Below, in pieces: positions 46,237 to 55,467 of a stretch of 64,000 nucleotides of DNA (position 1 is the first letter of the stretch; each line of letters begins with the position of its first letter). The position numbers were made by a program, and so were the translations under genes. The stretch lies in contig JAQBOM010000039.1 of the NCBI GenBank assembly GCA_028288025.1, positions 48,051 to 112,050 of the forward strand. Reading direction: 5' to 3'. Source of the stretch: Mucilaginibacter sp. (GTDB taxonomy: Bacteria > Bacteroidota > Bacteroidia > Sphingobacteriales > Sphingobacteriaceae). The notes beneath the pieces were generated by a model that was not told the origin of the DNA, made no database searches, and saw only the letters and a list, made by a program, of their open reading frames with translations.

Positions 46237-47742
46237 ATGTTATTGTTAGGCATCGATATAGGTACATCGTCCGTAAAAGTTTCGGTTGTTGATGCTGCAA
46301 CGCAGAAGACCATCACGTCGGCCCAATATCCGGATGAGGAATCGCCCATAATAGTATTGCAGCCCGGCTGGGCCGAGCAATCGCCCGAAACCTGGTGGGC
46401 ACATGCGCAGGCGGCTATTGAAAAATGTAACAATACCAGCCGGTATAATCCGCAGGATGTCTCGGCGATCGGCATTGCCTACCAAATGCATGGTTTGGTT
46501 TTAGTTGATAAAAATCAGCAGGCATTGCGCAACAGCATTATCTGGTGCGATAGCCGGGCGGTTGAGATCGGTGACAAAGCCTTTGCGGCGATAGGAACAG
46601 AAAAATGTTTATCGCACCTGCTGAACTCCCCGGGTAATTTTACAGCGTCGAAACTGGCCTGGGTTAAACAAAACGAGCCGGAGATATACGGCCGCATCGA
46701 TAAAATTATGCTTCCCGGCGATTTCATCGCGATGAAGCTAACCGGCGAAATAACCACTTCAGTTTCCGCTTTATCCGAAGGTATATTTTTTGACTTTTTA
46801 AACAACCGGTTGTCGGACGATATTATTAGTTATTTTGATTTTAATGAAGCGCTTTTCCCTGACATTCGGCCCGTGTTCTCATCACATGGAACGCTGCTGG
46901 CATCGATTGCCGAAAAGCTTCAGTTAAAACCCGGCATTCCGGTTGCGTATAAAGCCGGCGACCAGCCCAACAATGCCTTCTCATTAAATGTGCTAAATCC
47001 CGGCGAAGTGGCCGCTACCGCAGGTACTTCGGGTGTTATTTACGGTGTAAGCGACCAGCTGACTTATGACCAGCAATCGCGTGTCAACACATTCGCGCAC
47101 GTAAATTACGCCGAACAGGAAAAACGCCTCGGGGTGTTGCTTTGCATAAACGGGGTAGGCAGCTTATACCGCTGGACAAAAAGCGTATTTGGCGATGCGG
47201 CGGATTATTTACAGATGAACCGGAAAGCAACTGAGGCGCCGCCGGGCAGCGATGGGTTGCGTATATTGCCTTTTGGAAATGGGGCTGAGCGTATGCTGAA
47301 CAACGAGATCATCGGCGCGCAATTTCACAACATCGACCTGAATATTCATACCCGGGCGCATATAATCCGCGCCGTGCAGGAAGGCATCGCGTTCGCGTTT
47401 CGTTACGGACTGGACATTATGCGCGAAAACGGCATGAACCCCACTGTGATAAGAGCAGGAAAAAACAATCTGTTTTTAAGCGAATTATTTACCGAAATCT
47501 TTGTGAACATAACAGGCGTGCCCGTTGAGCTATATAAAAACGACGGCAGCGTTGGCGCCGCGCTTGGCGCCGGTATCGGAGCAAATATTTTTTCGGCACC
47601 CGAACAAGCTTTTGAACACATGCATCCGGTACAATTGGTTGAACCGCAAGGCACAGAACTTGAACCCGCTTATCAGGAATGGAAAGCCTTGCTTCAAAAA
47701 CAATTACAAAAGTCTGCACCCCAACAGTCACTAATTCACTAA
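46237..47742 (+). CDS. xylB: Xylulokinase
   Basis: 501-residue FGGY-family kinase. It phosphorylates D-xylulose to xylulose 5-phosphate with ATP in the cytoplasm. Seen: the ATP-binding phosphate loop LLGIDIGTSSVKV at the N-terminus, IGIAYQMHGLVLVD and SIIWCDSRA (substrate-contact blocks of xylulokinases), LPGDFIAMKLTGE, and the C-terminal nucleotide fold with GDQPNNAF, then VPVELYKNDGSVGAALGAGIGA. The length is normal for the family. It is followed 21 bp later by xylA, making an xylB-xylA operon under the LacI-type operator. Confidence 0.95.
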   Translation: MLLLGIDIGTSSVKVSVVDAATQKTITSAQYPDEESPIIVLQPGWAEQSPETWWAHAQAAIEKCNNTSRYNPQDVSAIGIAYQMHGLVLVDKNQQALRNSIIWCDSRAVEIGDKAFAAIGTEKCLSHLLNSPGNFTASKLAWVKQNEPEIYGRIDKIMLPGDFIAMKLTGEITTSVSALSEGIFFDFLNNRLSDDIISYFDFNEALFPDIRPVFSSHGTLLASIAEKLQLKPGIPVAYKAGDQPNNAFSLNVLNPGEVAATAGTSGVIYGVSDQLTYDQQSRVNTFAHVNYAEQEKRLGVLLCINGVGSLYRWTKSVFGDAADYLQMNRKATEAPPGSDGLRILPFGNGAERMLNNEIIGAQFHNIDLNIHTRAHIIRAVQEGIAFAFRYGLDIMRENGMNPTVIRAGKNNLFLSELFTEIFVNITGVPVELYKNDGSVGAALGAGIGANIFSAPEQAFEHMHPVQLVEPQGTELEPAYQEWKALLQKQLQKSAPQQSLIH

Positions 47743-47763
47743 ATCACTAATTCACCAATTATT

Positions 47764-49089
47764 ATGATAGTTACAGGAGAAAAGGAATTTTTCAAGGGCA
47801 TTGACCAGGTAAAATACGAAGGCCCGCAATCCGATAATCCACTGGCGTTTAGCTGGTACGATGAAAATAAAATAATTGCGGGAAAAACCATGCGCGACTA
47901 CCTGCGCTTTGCCTGCGCTTACTGGCACTCATTCTGCGGCAATGGCGCTGACCCATTCGGCGAGCCGACACATTTGTTTCCGTGGGGCGTAAAAACAGAT
48001 GCTGTTGAACGGGCAAAAGATAAAATGGATGCCGCGTTTGAATTCATTACCAAAATGGGCATTGGTTGGTACTGTTTTCACGATGTTGACGTGGTGGATT
48101 ATACCAGCGACGTTAAGGAAAACGACCGCCGCTTACAGGTTATGGTTGAATATGCCAAACAAAAGCAAGCGGCGAGCGGTGTAAAACTGTTGTGGGGAAC
48201 ATCCAACCTGTTCAGTAACCGCAGGTATATGAACGGCGCCGCTACCAATCCCGACTTCCACGTGCTGAGCCATGCGGCGGCACAGGTTAAGGCGGCGATG
48301 GATGCGACGATTGCCCTGGGCGGGGAGAACTACGTATTTTGGGGAGGCCGCGAGGGTTATATGAGCTTGCTCAACACCAACATGAAACGCGAGCAGGAAC
48401 ACATGGCCCGCTTTCTGCATACCGCTAAGGATTATGCACGTAAGCAAGGTTTTAAAGGCACGTTCTTTATCGAACCAAAACCATGTGAGCCCACCAAACA
48501 CCAATATGATTATGATTCGGCAACGGTACTTGGCTTTTTACAGAAATATGATCTGATAAATGATTTTAAACTCAACATCGAAGTAAACCACGCTACACTG
48601 GCGGGGCACACCTTCCAGCACGAACTGCAGGTGGCAGCTGATTCGGGTTTGCTGGGCTCGATAGATGCCAACCGCGGCGACGATCAGAACGGCTGGGATA
48701 CCGACCAGTTTCCAAATAACATCAACCACGTTACCGAGGCCATGCTCATCATTCTCGAAGCCGGCGGCTTCCAGGGCGGCGGCATAAATTTTGACGCCAA
48801 GATCCGTAGAAACTCGACCGACCCGGCCGATTTGTTTTACGCGCACATCGGCGGCATGGATGTTTTTGCACGAGCCCTTATCACAGCTGATAATATCCTG
48901 CAAAAATCCGAGTACAAAAAACTGCGCAGCGACAGGTATGCCTCGTACGACACTGGCCAGGGAAAAGCTTTTGAAGAAGGGAAATTAACCCTCGAAGACC
49001 TGAGAAGTTATGCCATTGAGAGCGGCGAACCTGCAACAACCAGCGGCAGACAAGAATACCTGGAAAATTTAATAAACAGATTTATATAG
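47764..49089 (+). CDS. xylA: Xylose isomerase
   Basis: 441 residues, the class II length typical of Bacteroidota. It interconverts D-xylose and D-xylulose using two divalent metals. Visible motifs are WYCFHDVD with the catalytic histidine, VFWGGREGY, FIEPKPCEPTKHQYD, LNIEVNHATLAGHTFQHEL and the metal ligand block IDANRGD. No signal peptide is present, so it is cytoplasmic. Together with xylB it feeds the pentose phosphate pathway, matching the GH43 of the - strand locus, which could release xylose or arabinose. Confidence 0.97.
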   Translation: MIVTGEKEFFKGIDQVKYEGPQSDNPLAFSWYDENKIIAGKTMRDYLRFACAYWHSFCGNGADPFGEPTHLFPWGVKTDAVERAKDKMDAAFEFITKMGIGWYCFHDVDVVDYTSDVKENDRRLQVMVEYAKQKQAASGVKLLWGTSNLFSNRRYMNGAATNPDFHVLSHAAAQVKAAMDATIALGGENYVFWGGREGYMSLLNTNMKREQEHMARFLHTAKDYARKQGFKGTFFIEPKPCEPTKHQYDYDSATVLGFLQKYDLINDFKLNIEVNHATLAGHTFQHELQVAADSGLLGSIDANRGDDQNGWDTDQFPNNINHVTEAMLIILEAGGFQGGGINFDAKIRRNSTDPADLFYAHIGGMDVFARALITADNILQKSEYKKLRSDRYASYDTGQGKAFEEGKLTLEDLRSYAIESGEPATTSGRQEYLENLINRFI

Positions 49090-49240
49090 ATAGTTGATTA
49101 AGCTGATTTTGTGAGTGGTCGATTAAGGAAAAAAGAGGTGCACCTTGAATTTTCCGAACCTAATTAACTAAATCAACTTTTAACTAAAATATCATTATAA
49201 TTATCAAACCAACATATTAAACCGCAAGAAGAACCCCAAT

Positions 49241-50932
49241 ATGAACTTGAAAACCCTATCCTACGGCGATTATGCTGTGTTTTTGATCTATTTTGTAATT
49301 GTATCGCTATATGGCTGGTGGATATATAAACGTAAAAATAAAAATGACGGCACTTCAAAAGGTTATTTTTTAGCTGAAGGGTCGTTAACATGGTGGGCGA
49401 TAGGAGCCTCACTGATAGCGTCAAACATCTCGGCCGAGCAAATGGTTGGGATGAGCGGTTCGGGTTTTAAAATGGGGCTGGCGATCAGCACCTACGAATG
49501 GATGGCTGCTGCAACGCTCGTTATTGTAGCCATATTTTTCATACCTGTTTACCTGAAAAATAAAATAGCTACAATGCCGCAGTTTCTTAACCAGCGGTAT
49601 AATGGTACTGTAGCTATGATCATGGCGATATTCTGGCTAATGCTTTACATCGTAGTTAACCTGATGTCGATACTGTATTTAGGCGGCGTTGCCATTGCAG
49701 GAATTTCCGGGCTAGACCTCAGATTAGTTATCGGCTTGCTGGCACTTTTCGCTATAATCATCACTTTGGGCGGTATGAAAGTTATTGGTTATACCGACGT
49801 TATACAGGTTTTCTTCCTGATATTAGGCGGGTTGGCCGCTACTTATATCGCGCTGCATTTGATAAGCGAAAAATCCGGTACAACCGGTTTGTGGAACGGG
49901 CTGAAGTTATTGAAAGCAGACGCTGGTGACCATTTCCACATGATATTCGACAAGAAGAACTCGAATTACCTCGACTTACCCGGCCTTACAGTACTTATTG
50001 GTGGCATGTGGATCACCAATTTAAATTATTGGGGCTGCAATCAATATATTACACAAAGGGCTCTTGGAGCTGATCTCAAAACAGCTCGTGCAGGTATACT
50101 CTTTGCAGCTTTCTTGAAATTACTGATGCCGGTTATTGTAGTGCTGCCGGGTATAGCCGCGTATGTGCTTTATCAAAAGGGCATGTTCCACCATGAAATG
50201 TTAAGCACAAAAGGCGTTTTAGATGTTAATAAGGCTTATCCTTCCATACTTAATTTATTGCCAAATTACCTTAAAGGGCTTTCATTTGCCGCCTTAACAG
50301 CAGCTATTGTGGCCTCTTTAGCAGGTAAGGCCAATAGTATTGCAACTATATTTACATTGGATATATACAAAAAGGCCATAAATACAAAAGCCTCAGAAAA
50401 GAACATGGTCAATGTCGGTAAAATATCGGTTGTTGTTGCGATGTTACTTGGGGTTGGCTTGTCTTTTGTTATTGGCGACATGTTAATGGGTGAGGGCAAG
50501 CAAGGCTTCCAGTATATACAGGAATACACCGGCTTTGTATCGCCCGGTATATTTGCCATGTTCATATTAGGGTTCTTTTGGAAAAAGACAACTTCAAACG
50601 CCGCATTATTTGCAACCATCGGCGGTTTAGCATTCGCTATAATATTCAAGTTTCTGCCTTACTGGACCGACCTTTCGTTTATGTCGCACCTTGGTTTTTC
50701 AAAGCTAAATGCATATGGCGTATATGAAATTCCTTTTTTAGACAGGATGGGGTTTGTTTTTGCGATATGTCTGGTCGGGATGTATATTATATCAATGGTT
50801 GAAAACGCAAAAGGTTTACGCACACATGGATTAGAAATTGATCCTTCAATGTTTAAAACCAACCGTAGCTTCACGATTGGCGCAATAGCTGTATGCCTTA
50901 TTTTAACTGTGCTTTATACCGTATTTTGGTAG
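49241..50932 (+). CDS. Sodium/solute symporter (SSS family), probable sugar symporter
   Basis: 563 residues with about 14 membrane helices, starting with YAVFLIYFVIVSLYGWWIYKRK. The SSS/SglT-type signature ISAEQMVGMSGSGFKMGLAI (helix 2) and the WITNLNYWGCNQYITQR block match sodium-glucose/galactose-type symporters of Bacteroidota. It lies 151 bp after xylA on the same strand, so transport of xylose with sodium across the inner membrane is likely. No LacI-type operator lies directly in front, which is consistent with read-through from xylBA. The substrate is inferred from position. Confidence 0.9.
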   Translation: MNLKTLSYGDYAVFLIYFVIVSLYGWWIYKRKNKNDGTSKGYFLAEGSLTWWAIGASLIASNISAEQMVGMSGSGFKMGLAISTYEWMAAATLVIVAIFFIPVYLKNKIATMPQFLNQRYNGTVAMIMAIFWLMLYIVVNLMSILYLGGVAIAGISGLDLRLVIGLLALFAIIITLGGMKVIGYTDVIQVFFLILGGLAATYIALHLISEKSGTTGLWNGLKLLKADAGDHFHMIFDKKNSNYLDLPGLTVLIGGMWITNLNYWGCNQYITQRALGADLKTARAGILFAAFLKLLMPVIVVLPGIAAYVLYQKGMFHHEMLSTKGVLDVNKAYPSILNLLPNYLKGLSFAALTAAIVASLAGKANSIATIFTLDIYKKAINTKASEKNMVNVGKISVVVAMLLGVGLSFVIGDMLMGEGKQGFQYIQEYTGFVSPGIFAMFILGFFWKKTTSNAALFATIGGLAFAIIFKFLPYWTDLSFMSHLGFSKLNAYGVYEIPFLDRMGFVFAICLVGMYIISMVENAKGLRTHGLEIDPSMFKTNRSFTIGAIAVCLILTVLYTVFW

Positions 50933-51138
50933 TATTAAAATATGCCCTGGAAACGAACTTCTTATTGAATCGAGGCAATTACCTTTTTTCAAATTTCAAT
51001 TTTTTTTGCATGCGTAGACATGCTGCATTCTAAGGCTTAACAACATTTTTTAAAAATATTTTTATGAGTAGCTATATTTGATTGCATAGCTGGAAAAATA
51101 AAACAATACAACTACCTAGACACATTTTTAGCATGTCG

Positions 51139-51302
51139 TAATATTGACGGGTTATACCAGAAGGTGAATTTACGGGCTTGGTTATAAATATTATTAGCTG
51201 CATCGTAGGCATATAAATTAAATGTGCTTTTATTTGATTATAGTCATAAACTTAGTAATCAACATTAAACAAAGCCTTGGCGCTAAGCCCTGGTACGCCG
51301 GG
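51139..51302 (-). pseudogene. Relic fragment of a susC gene
   Basis: This segment matches 59716-59882, inside the intact - strand susC, with about a dozen substitutions and three single-base gaps over 167 aligned positions, in the same orientation. The gaps break the reading frame. Similarity starts at TAATATTGACGGGTTATACC and ends at GGTACGCCGGG, with no resemblance outside. It looks like the remains of a duplicated susC, since decayed. Confidence 0.85.
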
Positions 51303-51402
51303 AAGTTCTCTCCCCGGGCTGCCTTTGATAGCCTGGAGTGATACCTGCTATGCATTCGATAAATTTATGCTATTAAGATCAACGAATAAAAGGAAAGGGC
51401 AA

Positions 51403-51439
51403 TACAAAAAACGAGTTGCTCTTTCGATCAACCCGTTTT
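51403..51439 (-). terminator. Rho-independent terminator of the - strand locus
   Basis: Read on the - strand: AAAACGGGTTG, ten-base loop, CAACTCGTTTT, then further T residues. The 11-bp stem has one mismatch, and it lies 37-73 bp after the last stop codon of the locus. Confidence 0.85.
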
Positions 51440-51475
51440 GAGATAAATAAGAGTTTGGTTTGTTTCTGTAATTAT

Positions 51476-52744
51476 TTAAGGCATTGGCTTGGTTGGCCGG
51501 GTTGCAGTGATGGGGGTTATTCCTTTGAACATTTTGGCGCCATCGCCGGTTAATCTTAAATAATAATCTGCAGAGCAGGCTGTGCCATCCTCGTCAAGCG
51601 ATTTGAAACCTGAGCCTGCGGGTACAAATGCCTGGCTTTCGGCTGTTTTAGCTATCTGGTTGCTTTCGTTATACTCGTCAAACATCGAAATGTAAAGACC
51701 TTGGGCGCCTGCTCTTGTCATGTTATAAAATTGCCTCCACATTAAATCGCCATGTGCCCTTTGGCGGGCGCTCAGGTCGCCTGGTAATACGCATGGCTGA
51801 TAATCAATGCCATTGCCGCGGCAATATGCTTCATCGGCTTTGTTTACGTTTGCAAAAAAGCCATCCGAATCATTTGCATTGCTAATTCTTCCAACCATCC
51901 AGGGTGATAGCATATTAAAAGATTTATAGACGCTTAAAAAATCGGGGCGGGAGTCACTATTCTGGTCGCGCCAGTGCGTTGGCACGCCGCCAATAACATA
52001 ACAGCCCTTGCTTTGAAACCATTTGATCACATTAATACAGGCACCTGCAGTAAAATTGTGGTTATCGTCGCTAAACCCAAAGCCCCATATACATACCACC
52101 GGTTTACCATTTTGTTTAGCATACTGCGGAGAAGCAGTAAGCGCCGACATTTTGTTTGTCCAGTCAGCTTCCATTTCGGTAGCCATGTTTGTCCAGCCGC
52201 TTACATCGTACATAATATAGAACTTTACCCCGTTTGCCTCTGCGGCAATTTTAACCTTAGCAGCCATGGCATCGCGTATAGGGCCTTCAATACCATTGGG
52301 GTTGAACCTTTGCAGGGCAGCGCCGTCCATTCCGTACTGCTTCATCCATTTAAATTGTATATCAACCGTTTGGTCGCTAAACGAAGAAAAAACGTTTGCC
52401 GGCTGGCCATTATTTAAATTGGCATATTTTGTTGGGAAGGTGCTGGTATAATCGCGCACATCGGGCCACGATGAAATTCCCTGGTTGGTAGGCGACGGCT
52501 GCTGCTCCCAGGTTTGGGTCCAATGCCAATACACGTTAATCGGCGATCCGTCGCCTATTGCTGCAAACCAGCCCTGGTAACCAACTATCACCTTGCCCAC
52601 CACATCACCTACGGGCGAAGGGGTATGAACAACTACTGGGTCCGTATTGGGAGGTGGCGTAATGCTTTTTTTCTTTGAACAGCTGCTTATTACCCCGGGT
52701 AACAGCGCAATTAGTAACAACGCATTCATGTTTTTTATTCTCAT
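51476..52744 (-). CDS. Glycoside hydrolase family 71/99-like lipoprotein
   Basis: 422 residues with a lipoprotein signal (LLLIALLPGVISSCSKK). The core begins VIVGYQGWFAAIGDG and ends with SMFDEYNESNQIAK. The two glutamates aligned with the GH99 pair are E357 and E360. It is a more distant relative of the three + strand secreted proteins and differs from them in being lipid-anchored, probably at the cell surface. It is the last gene of the - strand locus, 52 bp after the intact GH43. Confidence 0.83.
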   Translation of the reverse strand: MRIKNMNALLLIALLPGVISSCSKKKSITPPPNTDPVVVHTPSPVGDVVGKVIVGYQGWFAAIGDGSPINVYWHWTQTWEQQPSPTNQGISSWPDVRDYTSTFPTKYANLNNGQPANVFSSFSDQTVDIQFKWMKQYGMDGAALQRFNPNGIEGPIRDAMAAKVKIAAEANGVKFYIMYDVSGWTNMATEMEADWTNKMSALTASPQYAKQNGKPVVCIWGFGFSDDNHNFTAGACINVIKWFQSKGCYVIGGVPTHWRDQNSDSRPDFLSVYKSFNMLSPWMVGRISNANDSDGFFANVNKADEAYCRGNGIDYQPCVLPGDLSARQRAHGDLMWRQFYNMTRAGAQGLYISMFDEYNESNQIAKTAESQAFVPAGSGFKSLDEDGTACSADYYLRLTGDGAKMFKGITPITATRPTKPMP

Positions 52745-52796
52745 GTTTTTTTAGTATTTCAATGCTATAGTTAATAAATTTATTTATGTTGATCTT

Positions 52797-53804
52797 TTAT
52801 TTTTTCTCTCCGATTATATCAGTCTGAATAATTTTCCTAATAGTACCATCGGCGTTGTAGTAGAGCTTATTTGCACAGATGGACCTGAGCCAATCATTAT
52901 GCGAAAGGGAGCTGTTATGATAAAAGGCATACCATTGACCTTTGAATTCAGCAATTGAACCATGGTCGGTAAAGCTGTCGGTTGGGTCAATGTACACACC
53001 CTGGTATGTCCATGGGCCAAGCGGGCTTTTGCTGGTCGCATATTTCATGCGGTTATGTTTACCTGCTTCGTTAAAATTGTCGGCGTATGACAGGTAGTAA
53101 ATGCCGTTCCTTTTATGTACCCAGGTAGCTTCGTGGAAATCGTTGAGGCCCTGCATGGTTTGCATCCCGCCGTCAATTTCCATCATGTTATCTTTTAGCT
53201 TGCCACCTTTGCAGATGTTGCCGCCGCCGTAATAAAAGTAGGCCTGTCCGTCATCGTCAACAAATACACAGGGATCTATTAATGATTCCAGTCCCGCGAT
53301 GTATCCTTGCGATTTAAAACCACTTGCGGGGCTTTTGCTGGTTGCCACGCCTATTTTCCAGGTATTGCCCCAATCACTTCCGCTTGGATGCGGGAAATAG
53401 AAATAATAGGTGCCGTTTTTATAGGCACAATCCGGCGCCCACATAAATCCCCCTTCAGGCCTTCCCCAGGCAACATCGCTGGCACGCAGTATTTCGCCCT
53501 CATCTTTCCAGGTCACCATATCGGCGGTTGAGTAAACATGGTATTGGTCCATCAGGTCGCAGCCGCGGGGCGGATCTATATCGTGTGATGGGTACACATA
53601 CAAACGGCCATCGGCCCATACGTGGGCTGATGGATCTGCTGTATAGATTTGTGTAACAAAGGGATTTTTAAGGCCGTCGCCATTCGCAGTTTCAATAACG
53701 GGTTCAGGTGTACCTTTGCTGGCATTGCCTTTCTTTGAACACGCACTTGTTGCTATAACCAACGCGGTAAAAAGGATGATATGAATTGTCTTTTTGTTCA
53801 TCAA
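52797..53804 (-). CDS. GH43 family lipoprotein (arabinofuranosidase/xylosidase type)
   Basis: 335 residues with a lipoprotein signal (FTALVIATSACSKKG). The five-bladed propeller shows the catalytic base in YTADPSAHVW (D57), the pKa modulator in SLIDPCVFVDDDG and the acid in DFHEATWVHKRNG. All three are present, so it should be active as an inverting alpha-L-arabinofuranosidase, beta-xylosidase or related exo-enzyme. Its link to xylose use via the LacI-type operator of the locus is inferred. A truncated second copy lies immediately upstream. Confidence 0.9.
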   Translation of the reverse strand: MMNKKTIHIILFTALVIATSACSKKGNASKGTPEPVIETANGDGLKNPFVTQIYTADPSAHVWADGRLYVYPSHDIDPPRGCDLMDQYHVYSTADMVTWKDEGEILRASDVAWGRPEGGFMWAPDCAYKNGTYYFYFPHPSGSDWGNTWKIGVATSKSPASGFKSQGYIAGLESLIDPCVFVDDDGQAYFYYGGGNICKGGKLKDNMMEIDGGMQTMQGLNDFHEATWVHKRNGIYYLSYADNFNEAGKHNRMKYATSKSPLGPWTYQGVYIDPTDSFTDHGSIAEFKGQWYAFYHNSSLSHNDWLRSICANKLYYNADGTIRKIIQTDIIGEKK

Positions 53805-53831
53805 ACAGTTTTATTATTGTATAATGCCAGT

Positions 53832-54242
53832 TTACTTGCTTTTTATCGCGCCGCTTGGAACAACCTTTTTAATCGTGCCATCGGCATTATAATAAAGCTC
53901 ATCAAAACAGATTGATCTTAGCCAATCCTGATTTGAAAGAGAACTATTATGATAAAATGCATACCACTGGCCTTTAAATTTTACTATTGAACCATGGTTG
54001 GTATAGCTGTCGGTAGGATCCATGTAGATTCCTTTATAAATCCACGGGCCTAAAGGGCTTGTGCTGGTGGCATAGCGCATGTGATTATGTTTGCCTTTAA
54101 CATCGTGATTATCTGAGTATGAGAGATAATAAATACCATTTCTTTTATGCACCCAGGTTGCTTCATGAAAATCTTCCAGCCCTTCCATTTTTTGCATTTC
54201 GCCTTCAATCTCTATCGTGTTGTTGAGTATAAAATGTAGAAA
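53832..54242 (-). pseudogene. Truncated GH43 remnant
   Basis: About 130 codons match the last third of the adjacent intact GH43 (FHEATWVHKRNGIYYLSYSD, then GPWIYKG and WYAFYHNSSLSNQDWLRSIC). Similarity extends upstream of the first ATG (54197) through codons for LNNTIEIEGE and stops near 54227. An in-frame stop lies at 54243-54245. The N-terminal two thirds, with the catalytic base and pKa aspartates, is missing, so it cannot be an active enzyme. It is a decayed tandem duplicate. Confidence 0.85.
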
Positions 54243-54245
54243 TCA

Positions 54246-54274
54246 AATGACGGAGAAACATGCTCTCCGTCATT
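54246..54274. terminator. Strong hairpin after the two-domain lipoprotein gene
   Basis: AATGACGGAGA, seven-base loop, TCTCCGTCATT: a perfect 11-bp stem. It lies 36 bp beyond the stop of the lipoprotein gene and right at the break of the GH43 remnant. The U-run is weak in both directions. It could end most susC-D transcripts before the GH43 genes. Confidence 0.6.
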
Positions 54275-54310
54275 CGATAGTTTTTAAATTGATAGGGTTA
54301 GGGAAGAAAA

Positions 54311-55447
54311 TTATTTTACATGAACTTCGATATCATCAAGACCATAGGTTTGAGTTGCCGTTGCCTTTGGGACGTTCCAGAATATCCTCATATAATTCAA
54401 CTTTGTTAAATCGATTTGATCTGCATCGTTGTACCCGTATGCATCGGTCATTTTCAGCTTTAAGTGGTTCCAGCCATTTTTTAATGTTGGCATAATGCCA
54501 TCCAGCCCCCAACCAAGGTGGTAATCATCCGGATTGTTGGCACTGCTAATTTGTATCTGGCCACCACTTACATACTGGGTAACATCCTGAATATAAAACC
54601 AGAATTCTAAATAGCCGACATCTTTGTGTGCTTTTGTATCAATAAAAGCAGGGGAAGGGAGTGAATATTGAAACTGCATAAAGTTTCCCCCCACTGCAAC
54701 GGTTCCCTGAATAAAGCCCGTCCCTTCCTTTTGGCCTTTTGTTAGTAATTGCCCGCCATTTACTACGTTCCAGTTATCTAATTTATCGCAATTATTAATC
54801 ATAACAGGAGCCGCCACATCAACCCTTACATCATCAAGACCATACGTTTGAGTTGCCGTTGCCTTTGTGACGTTCCAGAATATCCTCATATAATTCAACT
54901 TGGTTAAATCAATTTGATTTGCATCGTTATACCCATATGCATCGACGAATCTCAACTCTAAGTGATTCCAGCCATTTTTTAATGTTGGCATAATGCCATC
55001 CAGCCCCCAACCAAGGTGGTAATTATCCGGATTGTTGGCACTGCTAATTTGTATCTGGCCACCACTTACATACTGGGTAACATCCTGAATATAAAACCAG
55101 AATTTTAATTCGCCGGTTTCTTTGGTTTGTTTTGTATTAACAGGGGTAGTTAGTGCCAGCTGAAACTGCATAAAATTCCCCCCCACTGCAACGGTTCCCT
55201 GAATAAAACCTTTCCCTTCCTTTGGGGCGACTGTTATTTCTGACCCTCCATTTACTATGCCCCAGCCATCTAATTGATCACAATTGCTAAGCACAGCCGA
55301 GGTATCAATTACCACTCGTGTTGTATCCGGAGGCGGTGGTTTCAGCGTGGAGGTGTCTCTGGATTTATATTGCACTTTTTGACAGCTAATAACTGCAAGT
55401 GCTATTACGAAGATGGAACATACCATCATTATTTTAATGAATTTCAT
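54311..55447 (-). CDS. Lipoprotein with two near-identical carbohydrate-binding-like domains
   Basis: 378 residues with a lipoprotein signal (FVIALAVISCQKV). Two tandem beta-sandwich-like domains, about 52-212 and 216-378, start with NCDQLDGW and NCDKLDNW and share long identical stretches, such as FWFYIQDVTQYVSGGQIQ and GLDGIMPTLKNGWNHL. The repeat offset is 498 bp (166 codons), and parts are identical at nucleotide level, which shows a recent duplication or gene conversion. Position after SusD and DUF3823 fits a surface glycan-binding protein. The fold resembles non-catalytic carbohydrate-binding modules, but I cannot assign a family. The divergence lies mainly in the N-terminal third of each unit. 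Confidence 0.75.
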   Translation of the reverse strand: MKFIKIMMVCSIFVIALAVISCQKVQYKSRDTSTLKPPPPDTTRVVIDTSAVLSNCDQLDGWGIVNGGSEITVAPKEGKGFIQGTVAVGGNFMQFQLALTTPVNTKQTKETGELKFWFYIQDVTQYVSGGQIQISSANNPDNYHLGWGLDGIMPTLKNGWNHLELRFVDAYGYNDANQIDLTKLNYMRIFWNVTKATATQTYGLDDVRVDVAAPVMINNCDKLDNWNVVNGGQLLTKGQKEGTGFIQGTVAVGGNFMQFQYSLPSPAFIDTKAHKDVGYLEFWFYIQDVTQYVSGGQIQISSANNPDDYHLGWGLDGIMPTLKNGWNHLKLKMTDAYGYNDADQIDLTKLNYMRIFWNVPKATATQTYGLDDIEVHVK

Positions 55448-55467
55448 TTCCTTTTGTTTTAGGTTAA

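Larger units (their letters stand above)
50933..51475. other. Intergenic region between symporter and - strand locus (543 bp)
   Basis: It contains no intact gene. It holds a 164-bp degraded copy of an internal susC segment (51139-51302) and the terminator of the - strand locus (51403-51439). The first 200 bases are AT-rich, with a small GCATG/CATGC inverted repeat near 51010 and no recognised feature. Confidence 0.6.
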
